A stretch of 64,000 bases of DNA from Actinomycetospora sp. NBRC 106378 (GTDB taxonomy: Bacteria; Actinomycetota; Actinomycetes; Mycobacteriales; Pseudonocardiaceae). Both the position numbers and the translations under genes were made by a program. The stretch spans positions 310,001 through 374,000 of the forward strand of contig NZ_BSTT01000004.1 of NCBI RefSeq assembly GCF_030269685.1, written 5' to 3'. The notes under the pieces were generated by a model that was not told where the DNA came from, made no database searches, and saw only the letters and a list, made by a program, of their open reading frames with translations. Positions 56,455-64,000 of this stretch are shown here, piece by piece; the stretch's first letter is position 1, and every line of letters begins with the position of its first letter.

Positions 56455-57249
56455 CTACCGAACGAGCCCTACGGCGCCGTAGACCGCGGCGTCGGGCAGG
56501 TCGGACTCCGCACGCCAACGGCGGATGTCGACCAGGCCCGGGTCGGCGAGCTCGAACGGGGCGAGCGCGTCGAGGAGCTCGGCGCGGGTGCGGACGTACG
56601 CCGGGGTCGCGCTGTGCCGCATCACCTCGGCGAGCTCCCGGATGTGTGCCGCGGCGTCCTCGTCGTCGACGTCGTCGCTGCCGTGCGACATGACGAAGGC
56701 ACTGCCGGGGACCAGCGCGGCGCGGTAGGCGGCGACGACCGCGGTCAGGCCGTCCTCGGGCGCGACGTAGTGCAGGGAGGCGACCGCGAGCACGGCGACC
56801 GGTGCGCTGCGGTCGAGGAGGCCGGCGACCCCGGGGGCGGCGAGCACGTCCTGCGGGCGGCGGAGGTCGGCCCGGGTGACGGTGACGAGTGGGTCGTCGC
56901 CGATCACCTCGCGGCTGTACGCGATCGCGACCGGCTCGATGTCGACGTAGGCGACCCGGACGTCGGGGTCGTGCCGGCGGGCGACCTCGTGGACGTTGCC
57001 GACGGTCGGGATGCCGGAGCCGAGGTCGAGGAACTGCCGGATGCCGCGGGCGCAGCAGAACTCCACGGCTCGGCGCAGGAAGTCGCGGTTGGCGTGCCCG
57101 GCACGGGCCGCGTCGGGGAATCGCTCGAGCATCTGCGCGGCGGCGGCCCGGTCGACGGCGAAGTGGTGGGCGCCGCCGAGCATGTAGTCGTAGATGCGGG
57201 CGGCGTTGGGGCGGTCGGTGTCGGGCATCGCGTCGGACACGCGGGTCAT
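56455..57249 (-). CDS. SAM-dependent methyltransferase, DUF574 family
   Basis: This 264-residue protein fits the actinobacterial DUF574 methyltransferases: PNAARIYDYMLGGAHHFAVD near the start, ANRDFLRRAVEF, the SAM-binding QFLDLGSGIPTVGNVHEVA (about residue 72), VAYVDIEPVA and AVASLHYV. Substrates are unknown. The ATG at 57249 overlaps the stop of the LLM gene (ATGA), so it ends a four-gene minus-strand run starting at 59813. Confidence 0.9.
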   Translation of the reverse strand: MTRVSDAMPDTDRPNAARIYDYMLGGAHHFAVDRAAAAQMLERFPDAARAGHANRDFLRRAVEFCCARGIRQFLDLGSGIPTVGNVHEVARRHDPDVRVAYVDIEPVAIAYSREVIGDDPLVTVTRADLRRPQDVLAAPGVAGLLDRSAPVAVLAVASLHYVAPEDGLTAVVAAYRAALVPGSAFVMSHGSDDVDDEDAAAHIRELAEVMRHSATPAYVRTRAELLDALAPFELADPGLVDIRRWRAESDLPDAAVYGAVGLVR

Positions 57250-58301
57250 CGTGCCCGAGATGTCCGGTCGACGTCCCGGACCAGGTCGATCGCGCGGCCG
57301 AGCGTCGTGAGGCGCTCGTCGAGGGTGTCGCCGGCGGGGTAGAGACGCACGGTGTCGACGCCGGCGTCCGACCACGTCCGCAGCCGCGTGCGGACCATGT
57401 CCTCGGTCCCGAGCAGCGTCGTGGCGAGCACCATCTCGTCGGGGACCAGCGCGGCCGCACCGTCACGGTCGCCGGCCTGCCACCGGTCCCGGACCGCCAC
57501 GGCGACCTCCGCGAACCCCTGCCGGGCGTAGGCGTCGTGGTAGAAGTTCGTGCTCGCCGTGCCCATGCCGCCCAGTGAGAACGCGAGGCCCTTCTTCCGG
57601 GCCGCCACCATCGTCGTGAGCTCCTCGGGGGACTCGGCGAACGCGACCTCGGCGCCCTGGCAGACCGTGAGGTCCTTCCGCTCCCGCCCGGCCGCGGCGA
57701 GCCCGGCGTCGAGCGGGCCGAAGTACGCGTCCGCGCCCTCGGGGACGAAGCTGGTGCCGAGCCAGCCGTCCGCGAGCTCCCCGGTGAGCGTCAGCATCCG
57801 CGGCGAGAGCGAGGCCACGTAGATCGGGATGTCGGGGTTGGCCCGCGTCGACAGCCGCATCGGTCGGCCCTCGCCGCCGGGGCGGGGAATCGCGACCGTG
57901 CGGCCGTCGAACGCCACCTTGTCGCCCGCGAACGCCTGGCGGATCACCGCGATCGTCTCGCGCATCCGGGTCAGCGGGCGCGCGAACTCCGCCCCGTGCA
58001 GCCCCTCCACCACCTGCGGCCCGGACGCGCCCAGGCCGAGCGAGAACCGCCCGTCGGAGAGCTCGGCGAGGGTCAGCGCGGCCTGGGCGATCGCGACCGG
58101 CGAGCGGGTCCCGAGCTGGATCACCCCGCTCCCCAGTCGCATCCGGCCGGTCCGGGCGGCGAGGAAGCCGAGCACCGACGGCGCGTCACTGCCCCACGCC
58201 TCGGCCACCCAGCACTCGTCGAGCCCGAGGTGCTCCGCCTCGACGACGAAGGTGGCGAGGTCGGGGTCCGAGGAGGCCTCGACGGTCGTCGCGGTCCTCA
58301 T
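57246..58301 (-). CDS. LLM-class (F420-dependent type) oxidoreductase
   Basis: This 351-residue TIM-barrel flavin/F420-type oxidoreductase contains CWVAEAWGSDAPSVLGFLAA, LGSGVIQLGTRSP and ELSDGRFSLGLGASGPQVVE, then NPDIPIYVASLSP, the standard luciferase-like series. Members oxidise or reduce small substrates with F420 (or FMN). It overlaps the SRPBCC gene upstream and the methyltransferase downstream by 4 bases each, implying a shared pathway. It is unrelated to the oxidoreductase remnant at 6903. Confidence 0.9.
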   Translation of the reverse strand: MRTATTVEASSDPDLATFVVEAEHLGLDECWVAEAWGSDAPSVLGFLAARTGRMRLGSGVIQLGTRSPVAIAQAALTLAELSDGRFSLGLGASGPQVVEGLHGAEFARPLTRMRETIAVIRQAFAGDKVAFDGRTVAIPRPGGEGRPMRLSTRANPDIPIYVASLSPRMLTLTGELADGWLGTSFVPEGADAYFGPLDAGLAAAGRERKDLTVCQGAEVAFAESPEELTTMVAARKKGLAFSLGGMGTASTNFYHDAYARQGFAEVAVAVRDRWQAGDRDGAAALVPDEMVLATTLLGTEDMVRTRLRTWSDAGVDTVRLYPAGDTLDERLTTLGRAIDLVRDVDRTSRAR

Positions 58302-58804
58302 CCGGCGGCTTCCGCCTCGGTGCGGATGGCCTCGAGCGTCCGGGTGATGGCGGCCTCGAACTCGCGGAGCCGCACGAACACGATCTTCTGTTCCTTGTCC
58401 GGCATGGCCTCGATGGCCCGGCTCAGCCCCGAGCGACCCGGACCCATGCGGGCCCGCTGGGTCAGCCGGGTGCCGCCGTCGTCGGGAACGAGGTCGAAGC
58501 TCCAGCGCGCGGACGGCGCGTCCTCACCGTCCATCTCCCAGGCGAAGCGCGCCGGCGCGTCGCACTCGACGACGGTCCCCTCCACCGACCAGCGCCCGAG
58601 CGAGGGGTGCTCGTTGTGCCCGACGAAGCGGGCGCCGGCGCCCGGTCCGTCGGCGAGCCACGTCAGGGACTCGAGCTCGGTGCTGCGGGCGGGCATCCGC
58701 TCCAGGTCGGCCACGAGGGGCCAGACCCGCTCGGGGGGCGCGGCGATCCAGGTGTCCACGGACACCTCGGGCTGGTCGGCGTAGCGCGCTCCGGTCCACT
58801 CCAC
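58298..58804 (-). CDS. SRPBCC/polyketide-cyclase-like protein
   Basis: This 168-residue START-like protein has an N-terminal VSVDTWIAAPPERVWPLVAD, a middle VGHNEHPSLGRWSVEGTV and RWSFDLVPDDGGTRLTQRA, a typical hydrophobic-ligand-binding SRPBCC fold. The ligand is unknown. The GTG at 58804 lies 34 bases after the phosphotriesterase-type gene, and the 3' end overlaps the LLM gene (ATGA). Confidence 0.85.
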   Translation of the reverse strand: MEWTGARYADQPEVSVDTWIAAPPERVWPLVADLERMPARSTELESLTWLADGPGAGARFVGHNEHPSLGRWSVEGTVVECDAPARFAWEMDGEDAPSARWSFDLVPDDGGTRLTQRARMGPGRSGLSRAIEAMPDKEQKIVFVRLREFEAAITRTLEAIRTEAEAAG

Positions 58805-58838
58805 GGGCCGGAGCCTAGGGGCTCTGGGTTGCGGACGG

Positions 58839-59813
58839 CTACCCAGCCGTGAAGTACCGCCGCGGGTTGTCCACCATCATCGTCGTGATCTGCGCGTCGG
58901 TGACCCCGGCGGCGCGCAGGGCCGGCAGTACGTCGCGGCTGATGTGCTCGTAGTGCCAGTTCGGGGCCGCGTCCCGCAGGGCCCGCTGCGCGTCCTCGCC
59001 CGCGTAGAAGTCGATGTAGCAGGACGCGTCGTGGGAGAGCGCGATCCGGTCCGCGTAGCCCTCGGCGCACAGCGCGGCGACCGTGGCCACCCGTCGATCG
59101 GTGGTGTTGTACCGGTCGAGCCCGAAGCGGTCGCAGCCGAGCGTGGCGCCGCGGTCGGCCAGCGAGCGCAGGTAGTCCAGGTCGTTGGAGTCGCCCGCGT
59201 GGCCGACCACGACCTTCGTCAGGTCGACGCCGTGCGCCGCGTAGAAGTCCAGGGCGAGCGTGCCGGTGCGGTGCTCGGAGTTGGTGTGCACGGTGATCGG
59301 GAGCCCGGTCTCGCGGTGGGTGGCCGCGATCGCGCGGTGGATGCGCGCCTGGTCGGGGGTCAGCCCGGCCGCCTCGACGACGCCCTTGAGCAGGGCGGCC
59401 CGCACGTCGGTGCCGCCGATGCCCTCGCGGACGTCACGCAGGAACATCGCGGTCAGGGGCTCCGGGCCGCCGAGGAGCGTCCCGGGCCCGCGGTTCTGCA
59501 GCTGCCGGGGGAGCTCGGCGAACGTGTAGAGCCCGGTCGCGACGACGATGTTGAGGTCGACCTCGGCGTTCACCCGCGCCACCCGCGGCACGTAGCGGCC
59601 GAGCCCGACGACCGTCGGGTCGACGATGGTCTCGACGCCGAGCTCCCGCAGCCGCCGCAGCTTCGTGACGGCGTCGGCGACGCGCAGCTCCTCGTCCCAG
59701 TAGTCCGCGCCGTAGTTCGTGAGCAGGTCGGGGGTGAGGACGAAGACGTGCTCGTGCATCAGGGTCGTGCCGAGCGCCGCCGCGTCGACGGGGCCGCGCA
59801 CCGTGTCCACCAT
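58839..59813 (-). CDS. Phosphotriesterase-family hydrolase (lactonase-like)
   Basis: This 324-residue amidohydrolase-superfamily protein has the binuclear metal site of the family: H20-E-H22 in MHEHVF, a probable carboxylated Lys in ALLKGVVEAAG, ITVHTNS, VVVGHAGDSND and LSHDAS. Bacterial relatives are mostly lactonases (quorum-signal or gamma/delta-lactone hydrolysis), not true organophosphate esterases. The ATG at 59813 begins the four-gene minus-strand run. Confidence 0.92.
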   Translation of the reverse strand: MVDTVRGPVDAAALGTTLMHEHVFVLTPDLLTNYGADYWDEELRVADAVTKLRRLRELGVETIVDPTVVGLGRYVPRVARVNAEVDLNIVVATGLYTFAELPRQLQNRGPGTLLGGPEPLTAMFLRDVREGIGGTDVRAALLKGVVEAAGLTPDQARIHRAIAATHRETGLPITVHTNSEHRTGTLALDFYAAHGVDLTKVVVGHAGDSNDLDYLRSLADRGATLGCDRFGLDRYNTTDRRVATVAALCAEGYADRIALSHDASCYIDFYAGEDAQRALRDAAPNWHYEHISRDVLPALRAAGVTDAQITTMMVDNPRRYFTAG

Positions 59814-59846
59814 CGCGCCATCGTGGCGCGAGCCGGTCGGGGTCGC

Positions 59847-60773
59847 TCAGCGGTGCCGGGCGGCGAGTGCGAGCAGGCGGCGCAGCCGGCCGGCCAGGGC
59901 GTCCTTCGACAGCGGCGGCTCGGCGCGCGCGGCGAGGTCGGGCAGGCCGAGGTCGGGGTGGGCGAGCCGGAGCCGGCCGGCCTCGGCGAGCGCGGCGGGG
60001 ACGGCGGCGCCGGCCCGCTCGAGGGTCGTGAACGCCTCGGCGACGGCGGCGGCCGCCCTCGAGGCCGCGACCGTGGCGCGCGCGTCGTTGGCCGACTCGT
60101 GGCGGTCGGGGTCGGCGGCGTCGGCCCACCCCGCGACGGCGGCCGTGGCCCGGCCGCCGCACGTGGTGAGCAGGAGGGCGACCTCCGCGGGCTCGCCGAC
60201 CGTGAGGCGGGACCCGGCGTCCACCCGCCGGGCGCGGACCCCGAGCCGCAGCCCCAGCTCGGTGAGGGCCAGCGCGGCCCCGGGAGCCGGACAGTCGAGC
60301 GCGAGCCCGCCGTCGTCGAGGGTGCCCCGCGCGAGCAGGGCGCCCCGCCACGTCGCGACCGCGCCGGGCAGCGACCCGCCGGTCAGCCACTCCGGCGGGG
60401 TGGTGAGGGACCGGCCGCGGTTGTCGACGACGCCGAGCCGGACGGCCAGCGGGTCGCCCGTGCCGGTGTCGGGACCCACCTCCACCCGCCACCGGCCGCG
60501 CGCCGGGTCGCCCCGGACGGTGCCGTCCTCGGCGCCGAGCCGCGTCAGCAGGGAGACCAGACGCGACGCCGCCTCCGGGGTGTCGAGGTCGACCGCGAGC
60601 GCTCCGTCGCGGGACCGTCCTCCGGCCCAGCGCACGATGGCGGCGGCCTCCGCGCCCGCGTCCCGGTCCCGGGCCGGCGGGGCGACCCCGGCGAGCGCGG
60701 CGACGACCGTGCGGGTGTGTCCGGAGCGGGTGGGGACGGCCGCGGGCGCGTCCGGTCGGCCGGCCGTGTTCAT
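59847..60773 (-). CDS. Diverged WhiA-type DNA-binding protein (orphan paralogue)
   Basis: This 308-residue protein follows WhiA throughout: AAAIVRWAGG, LGVVDNRGR, LPGAVATWRGALLARGTL, the LDCPAPGAALAL segment and the end AEAGRLRLAHPDLGLPDLAA then PPLSKDALAGRLRRLLALA. WhiA combines an inactive LAGLIDADG homing-nuclease fold with a helix-turn-helix and activates sporulation septation genes. The N-F-D-x-A-N-L-R-R helix of true WhiA is lost here (RHESANDARATVAAS). It is not in the universal uvrC-rapZ-yvcK-whiA cluster, so a canonical whiA should exist elsewhere. The role is unknown. Confidence 0.75.
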   Translation of the reverse strand: MNTAGRPDAPAAVPTRSGHTRTVVAALAGVAPPARDRDAGAEAAAIVRWAGGRSRDGALAVDLDTPEAASRLVSLLTRLGAEDGTVRGDPARGRWRVEVGPDTGTGDPLAVRLGVVDNRGRSLTTPPEWLTGGSLPGAVATWRGALLARGTLDDGGLALDCPAPGAALALTELGLRLGVRARRVDAGSRLTVGEPAEVALLLTTCGGRATAAVAGWADAADPDRHESANDARATVAASRAAAAVAEAFTTLERAGAAVPAALAEAGRLRLAHPDLGLPDLAARAEPPLSKDALAGRLRRLLALAARHR

Positions 60774-61146
60774 CGCCCACCTCCTCGTCCCTCGCCCCTG
60801 CGCGACTCACAGCAGCGTCACACACGAGAACGCGCGACGGCCGAGGGGGCTGCTCCCCACGCGATGCGGCCGAGGTCCACCCGATGGTGTCCTCCCGATG
60901 CGGCGCAGCACCCCGGGGGGTGACGTCCGGCGTCCCTGGGCGACGACGCTGGGCCGACCGAGCGGGGCGCCGCGCGGACCTTCGTCGCCCGGTCCGGGCG
61001 TGGCGGTCACGGGGCGCCGTCAGGTCACTCGATCGATGGATCACCGTCCCGTGCCGGGCCGACGCCCAGATGCCGGATCCGCGTTCCCGGCGCAGCTATA
61101 CCTGGACCGTCCGTGATCGCACGACCCGGGGGAGGGGCCTGTCGCC
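60774..61146. other. Long intergenic region between the WhiA-type and Clp-N genes
   Basis: This 373-base non-coding stretch separates two divergent genes. A TATACC sequence near 61095-61100 could be the -10 element for the Clp-N gene, which starts 47 bases later behind GGGGGAGGGG. The rest shows only GC-rich runs (for example CACCCCGGGGGGTG near 60909) and no gene or clear operator. Confidence 0.4.
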
Positions 61147-61884
61147 GTGGCCGTCACGCCGATCTTCGACGATCTCGCCGCGCACTACGCGGCCGCCGAC
61201 CGCCGTCGGACGGCACCGCGTCCGCGGCCCACGGCGGTGATCGGCTCCGACGCCTTCGGGCGGGGCTGCCTCGAGGCGGAGGACCCCGGGCGGATCGGCG
61301 GCGGGGACGAGGTCACCCGCCTGCTGGAGGGCGCGCGCCGGGAAGCGATGGCGCTCGGCCGGCGCTGGGTCGGCACGGTCCACCTCGCACTGGCGGCCGT
61401 GCGCGCGGGCGGCGACGTGGGGCGGGTGTTCGGGATGCGCGGCGTCGGACCGGCGGTGCTGCTGGCCACGCTCGACGACGACCTCGACGCTCCCGACGAC
61501 GAGGCGGGTGGCGACCCGGTGCACCCCGCGCTGAGCTCGGTGGCCCGGACCGTGCTGCACCGGGTGGCGCACCGGGCCGCGCGGGAGGACCGGGCGGTGT
61601 CCGCGGCCGAGCTCGCCGTGGCCGTGGCCCGCTCGGGCCGGGTCTCCGACCTGCTCGAACGCCGAGGGGTGGATGTCGACGACCTCGTCGACGCCCTCCT
61701 CGCCGGCGCCTCCGCGGCGACCGTGCGGGCGGCGGCGGACGCCGTGGAGCCTCGTCCCCGGCGGATCGCGCTGCCGGTGGGCGTGGTCGCTCCGGTGACG
61801 GTCATGGTGCCGACCACCGCGGCGCCCGCGGCGCCCGCGGCGGTCGCGGTGGTCGACGAGCCGGCGACCGGCGTCCCCGCCTGA
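61147..61884 (+). CDS. Clp N-terminal (ClpR) domain protein without ATPase
   Basis: This 245-residue protein has two repeats resembling the N-domain of ClpC/ClpA: LLEGARREAMALGRRWVGTV HLALAAV in the first and LSSVARTVLHRVAHRAA with VSAAELAVAVARSG in the second. No AAA+ module follows; the C-terminus is a Val/Ala/Pro-rich tail. Such proteins can act as adaptors or decoys for Clp proteases (inference). It has GTG 61147 behind GGGGGAGGGG with 6-base spacing. Confidence 0.75.
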   Translation: MAVTPIFDDLAAHYAAADRRRTAPRPRPTAVIGSDAFGRGCLEAEDPGRIGGGDEVTRLLEGARREAMALGRRWVGTVHLALAAVRAGGDVGRVFGMRGVGPAVLLATLDDDLDAPDDEAGGDPVHPALSSVARTVLHRVAHRAAREDRAVSAAELAVAVARSGRVSDLLERRGVDVDDLVDALLAGASAATVRAAADAVEPRPRRIALPVGVVAPVTVMVPTTAAPAAPAAVAVVDEPATGVPA

Positions 61885-61897
61885 CGCGGGACGGGCC

Positions 61898-62098
61898 TCA
61901 GGTCCGGTAGGCGAGCAGCCGGACGCCGAGCGCGGTCTCGACGCGTCGGATCTCCGCGAGCTGGGCCTCGGACAGCTCGGCGTACGGGCTCTCCGGCTCG
62001 TAGGCCACGACGGGCGTCCCGAGGCTCTGCTCGAGACGCCGGACGTCGGCCAGCGCGGTCTCGTCGAGGGCGGCGGGACGGAGTTCGGGGCTGCTCAT
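61898..62098 (-). CDS. Small two-repeat protein (66 residues)
   Basis: The ATG at 62098 has a strong AGGAGG upstream. The protein contains two similar units, LADVRRLEQSLGTPVVAYEP and LAEIRRVETALGVRLLAYRT, an internal duplication of about 20 residues separated by ESPYAELSEAQ. Both units look like a helix then a strand. No family is recognised; the duplication with a clear start argues that it is a real gene. Confidence 0.65.
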   Translation of the reverse strand: MSSPELRPAALDETALADVRRLEQSLGTPVVAYEPESPYAELSEAQLAEIRRVETALGVRLLAYRT

Positions 62099-62176
62099 GG
62101 GAGTCCTCCTCGGGTGCACCTGGAGCTGCGATACCCCGCAACCGCACACGTGACGCCGATGACACGGACGGGTCGC

Positions 62177-62653
62177 TCACCGGCGCCCGGCGCGCGGCAG
62201 CGAGCGGACCAGCGGCAGCACCCGGGCGGGCACCCGCTCGGTCAGCGAGATCTCCGACTGCGTGCGCTCCACCCCGGGGACGGCCAGCACCTCCTGGATG
62301 ACCTGTTCGAGGTGGGCGTTGTCGCGCGCGACCACCCGGCACCACAGGTCGCCGTCCCCGGTGATCGAGTGCGCCTCCACCACCTCCGGGATCGACGCCA
62401 GGTGCTCGGCGACCGCGTTCAGCCGTCCCTGCGCGATGTGCAGGGTGACGAACGCGAGCACGCCGTAGCCCAGGGCCGCCGGCGCCACCCGCGGCGCGAA
62501 ACCGGTGATGACGCCCGCCTCCTGCAGGCGTTCGAAGCGCGCCTGCACCGTGCCGCGAGCGACGCCGAGGGAGCGGGCGTGCTCCCGCAGGCCCACCCGG
62601 GGCCGCTCGAGCAGCGCGAGGAGCAGGGCCCGGTCGAGGTCGTCCAGGTTCAT
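62177..62653 (-). CDS. Lrp/AsnC-family transcriptional regulator
   Basis: This 158-residue regulator has an N-terminal helix-turn-helix (LDDLDRALLLALLERPRVGL, ARGTVQARFERLQEAGVI) and a C-terminal RAM domain that binds amino acids (HIAQGRLNAVAEHLASIPEV, ITGDGDLWCRVVARDN). ATG 62653 begins at the conserved L-D-x-L-D-R. It is divergent from the indolepyruvate ferredoxin oxidoreductase-like gene, with 205 bases between, and probably regulates it in response to an (aromatic or branched) amino acid. Confidence 0.9.
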   Translation of the reverse strand: MNLDDLDRALLLALLERPRVGLREHARSLGVARGTVQARFERLQEAGVITGFAPRVAPAALGYGVLAFVTLHIAQGRLNAVAEHLASIPEVVEAHSITGDGDLWCRVVARDNAHLEQVIQEVLAVPGVERTQSEISLTERVPARVLPLVRSLPRAGRR

Positions 62654-62858
62654 CGGCGTCTCCCCGCTGGTCCATCGGCCCGCCCCGGGCGGTGTTCGAT
62701 CTCCCCGACGGTACCAATGGCCCAGCTCCAGAGGGAAAGCATGGACCACTGGCGAGTAGGTGGCTAACTTCATCGGCCATCCGAGCACCAACACTCGGGC
62801 GCTCGCCGTCGGTGAACCCGGCGACGGGTTCCCCCGGTCCCGACCGGAGGTCGCCACC

Positions 62859-64000
62859 GTGACCCTCGACCTTCCCGCCCGCCCCGTGCCCCGCCCGCCG
62901 TCGCCGGCCGACCCCCGGCGGTTCTCCCTGCGCGACCGCTACACCGGGACCGAGGGGACGGTGGCGCTGACCGGCGTCCAGGCCCTGGTGCGGCTGCCGA
63001 TGGACCAGCGCCGCGCCGACGTCGCGGCCGGGCTGCGCACCGGCGGCTACGTGTCGGGCTACGAGGGCTCGCCGCTCGCGGGCTACGACCTCGAGCTCGC
63101 CCGGCAGCGCGACCTCCTCGAGGCCCTCGGCGTGGTGTTCGCTCCCGGGCTGAACGAGGAGATTGCGCTGACCGCCGTCCAGGGCGGTCAGCTCGCCCCG
63201 TCGACCGGTGCGCTGCGTGCGGACGTGGCCGACGGCATCACCGGCTACTGGTACGGCAAGGCCCCCGGACTCGACCGTGCCACCGACGCGCTGCGCCACG
63301 CCAACCTGTCCGGCACCTCCCGCCACGGCGGCGCCCTGGCGATCGTCGGCGACGACCCGGCGGCGAAGTCCTCGAGCGTCCCGTGCGCCTCCGAGGCCGC
63401 GTTCGCCGACATGGCCCTGCCCGTGCTCTACCCCGCCGACGTGCAGGACGTCCTCGACCTCGGCCGGCACGCGGTGGAGCTGTCCCGCGTCTCCGGGCTG
63501 TGGGTCGGGTTCAAGATGGTCACGGCGGTCGCGGACGGCTCCGGGACCGCCGTGGTCGCGCCGGACCGGATCCGCCCGGTGGTCCCCGACCTGACGTTCG
63601 ACGGCCGGGAGTTCCGCCACGAGCCGCACGCGAAGCTCCTCGGCGCGCGTCTCGCCCCGCTCGAGCGCGACCTGCACGCGCGCCGGCTCGTGATCGCGCG
63701 CCGCTACGCCGCGGCCAACGGGCTGGACACGATCGTCGGCTCCGGCCCGGCGCGGATCGGGATCGTCGCGGCCGGCAAGAGCTGGCTCGACCTGCGCCAG
63801 GCCCTGTCGACCCTCGGGCTCGACGACGGCGAGCTCGCCCGCCGCGGGGTCCGCCTGCTGCGCGTGGGCATGCCCTGGCCGCTCGAGGGCGGCATCGTCG
63901 ACCGCTTCGCCGACGGGCTCGACGAGGTCGTCGTGGTCGAGGAGAAGCGGGCGTTCCTCGAGACCCAGATCAAGGACCGGCTCTACGGGCGGACCGGGGC
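62859..64000 (+). CDS. Indolepyruvate ferredoxin oxidoreductase-like 2-oxoacid oxidoreductase (partial)
   Basis: The first 380 codons are present; the gene runs off the right edge. It starts at GTG 62859 behind GGAGG. The sequence (YTGTEGTVALTGVQALVRLP, GYEGSPLAGYDLEL, GYWYGKAPGLDRATDALRHA, GDDPAAKSSS) fits the long single-chain 2-oxoacid:ferredoxin oxidoreductases of actinobacteria and proteobacteria, which decarboxylate indolepyruvate-type aryl- or branched-2-oxoacids to acyl-CoA with ferredoxin. The full enzyme should be about 1,150 residues. The divergent Lrp gene is its likely regulator. Confidence 0.88.
   Translation, partial: MTLDLPARPVPRPPSPADPRRFSLRDRYTGTEGTVALTGVQALVRLPMDQRRADVAAGLRTGGYVSGYEGSPLAGYDLELARQRDLLEALGVVFAPGLNEEIALTAVQGGQLAPSTGALRADVADGITGYWYGKAPGLDRATDALRHANLSGTSRHGGALAIVGDDPAAKSSSVPCASEAAFADMALPVLYPADVQDVLDLGRHAVELSRVSGLWVGFKMVTAVADGSGTAVVAPDRIRPVVPDLTFDGREFRHEPHAKLLGARLAPLERDLHARRLVIARRYAAANGLDTIVGSGPARIGIVAAGKSWLDLRQALSTLGLDDGELARRGVRLLRVGMPWPLEGGIVDRFADGLDEVVVVEEKRAFLETQIKDRLYGRTG

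Noticed and set aside
58839-59813. Organophosphate-degrading phosphotriesterase
   Set aside because: The metal site is shared by lactonases and related enzymes; nothing in the sequence points specifically to organophosphate hydrolysis.

Overview
The window is very GC-rich (well above 70 percent by eye), uses GTG starts often, packs genes into ATGA/GTGA-overlapping operons and carries many families typical of mycelial or rhodococcal actinobacteria: XRE/DUF5753 plus DUF397 pairs, DUF222-HNH (13E12-type) proteins, WS/DGAT acyltransferases, F420-type luciferase-like oxidoreductases, an Ami1-like amidase, a WhiA-type protein, DUF6247 with a RelE-like toxin, and an iniBAC-like dynamin operon. This points to Actinomycetota, most likely the Pseudonocardiaceae (inference from gene content; no rRNA or tRNA gene was seen to confirm it). 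It reads as ordinary chromosome: no insertion sequence, prophage, CRISPR array or integrase was found.

Layout. 1-3733 is a metal locus: an NRAMP-like transporter (cut by the left edge) and an MgtA-type P-ATPase on the minus strand, and a SmtB/ArsR sensor with a complete alpha-5 metal site on the plus strand. The same 16-bp operator precedes the NRAMP gene and sits between mgtA and the sensor. The mgtA leader holds a small, well-initiated leader ORF overlapping a hairpin. 3723-6914 has a LytR-CpsA-Psr cell-wall ligase, an FtsW/RodA polymerase and a tiny membrane protein. 6903-12668 has an F420-oxidoreductase remnant, a serine hydrolase, a TMEM165/GDT1 manganese transporter behind a clear yybP-ykoY (Mn2+) riboswitch, a BLUF photoreceptor, a glutamate-synthase-like FMN/Fe-S protein, an SDR and a DUF3224 protein. 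12775-18377 has two envelope proteins, a CBS protein, a molybdopterin oxidoreductase and a divergent AraC regulator.

18417-23655 is a neutral-lipid operon (PlsB, HAD-PlsC, WS/DGAT), all overlapping by 4 bases. 23682-25176 is an XRE/DUF397/small-protein trio. 25297-29760 has an MFS exporter, a stand-alone Pnkp-type 3'-phosphatase, an Ami1-like amidase, a HAD hydrolase and a PP2C phosphatase. 29797-36384 has an Hsp20 gene behind a HAIR (HspR) operator, a DUF4333 protein, YciO, an alpha/beta hydrolase behind an 18-bp palindrome, CorA, a class III aminotransferase and a GNAT enzyme.

36538-46782 is envelope-stress-like: a UPF0104 membrane protein, a membrane-anchored Hsp70, and divergently a His/Thr/Pro-rich protein, an IniB-type protein and two dynamin GTPases (IniA- and IniC-like), followed by an acyltransferase-fold protein. 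46831-52610 has a phosphoesterase, a DUF222-HNH gene with a LexA (SOS) box and a large LuxR-type ATPase regulator. 52850-55736 is the lactate-utilisation operon lutABC, separated from the LuxR gene by a strong 27-bp dyad. 55783-56352 is a RelE-like/DUF6247 toxin-antitoxin pair. 56455-59813 is a four-gene minus-strand run (phosphotriesterase-like, SRPBCC, LLM oxidoreductase, DUF574 methyltransferase). 59847-60773 is a diverged, orphan WhiA paralogue. The right end has a Clp-N-only protein, a two-repeat 66-residue protein, an Lrp/AsnC regulator and, divergent from it, an indolepyruvate-ferredoxin-oxidoreductase-like gene cut by the right edge.
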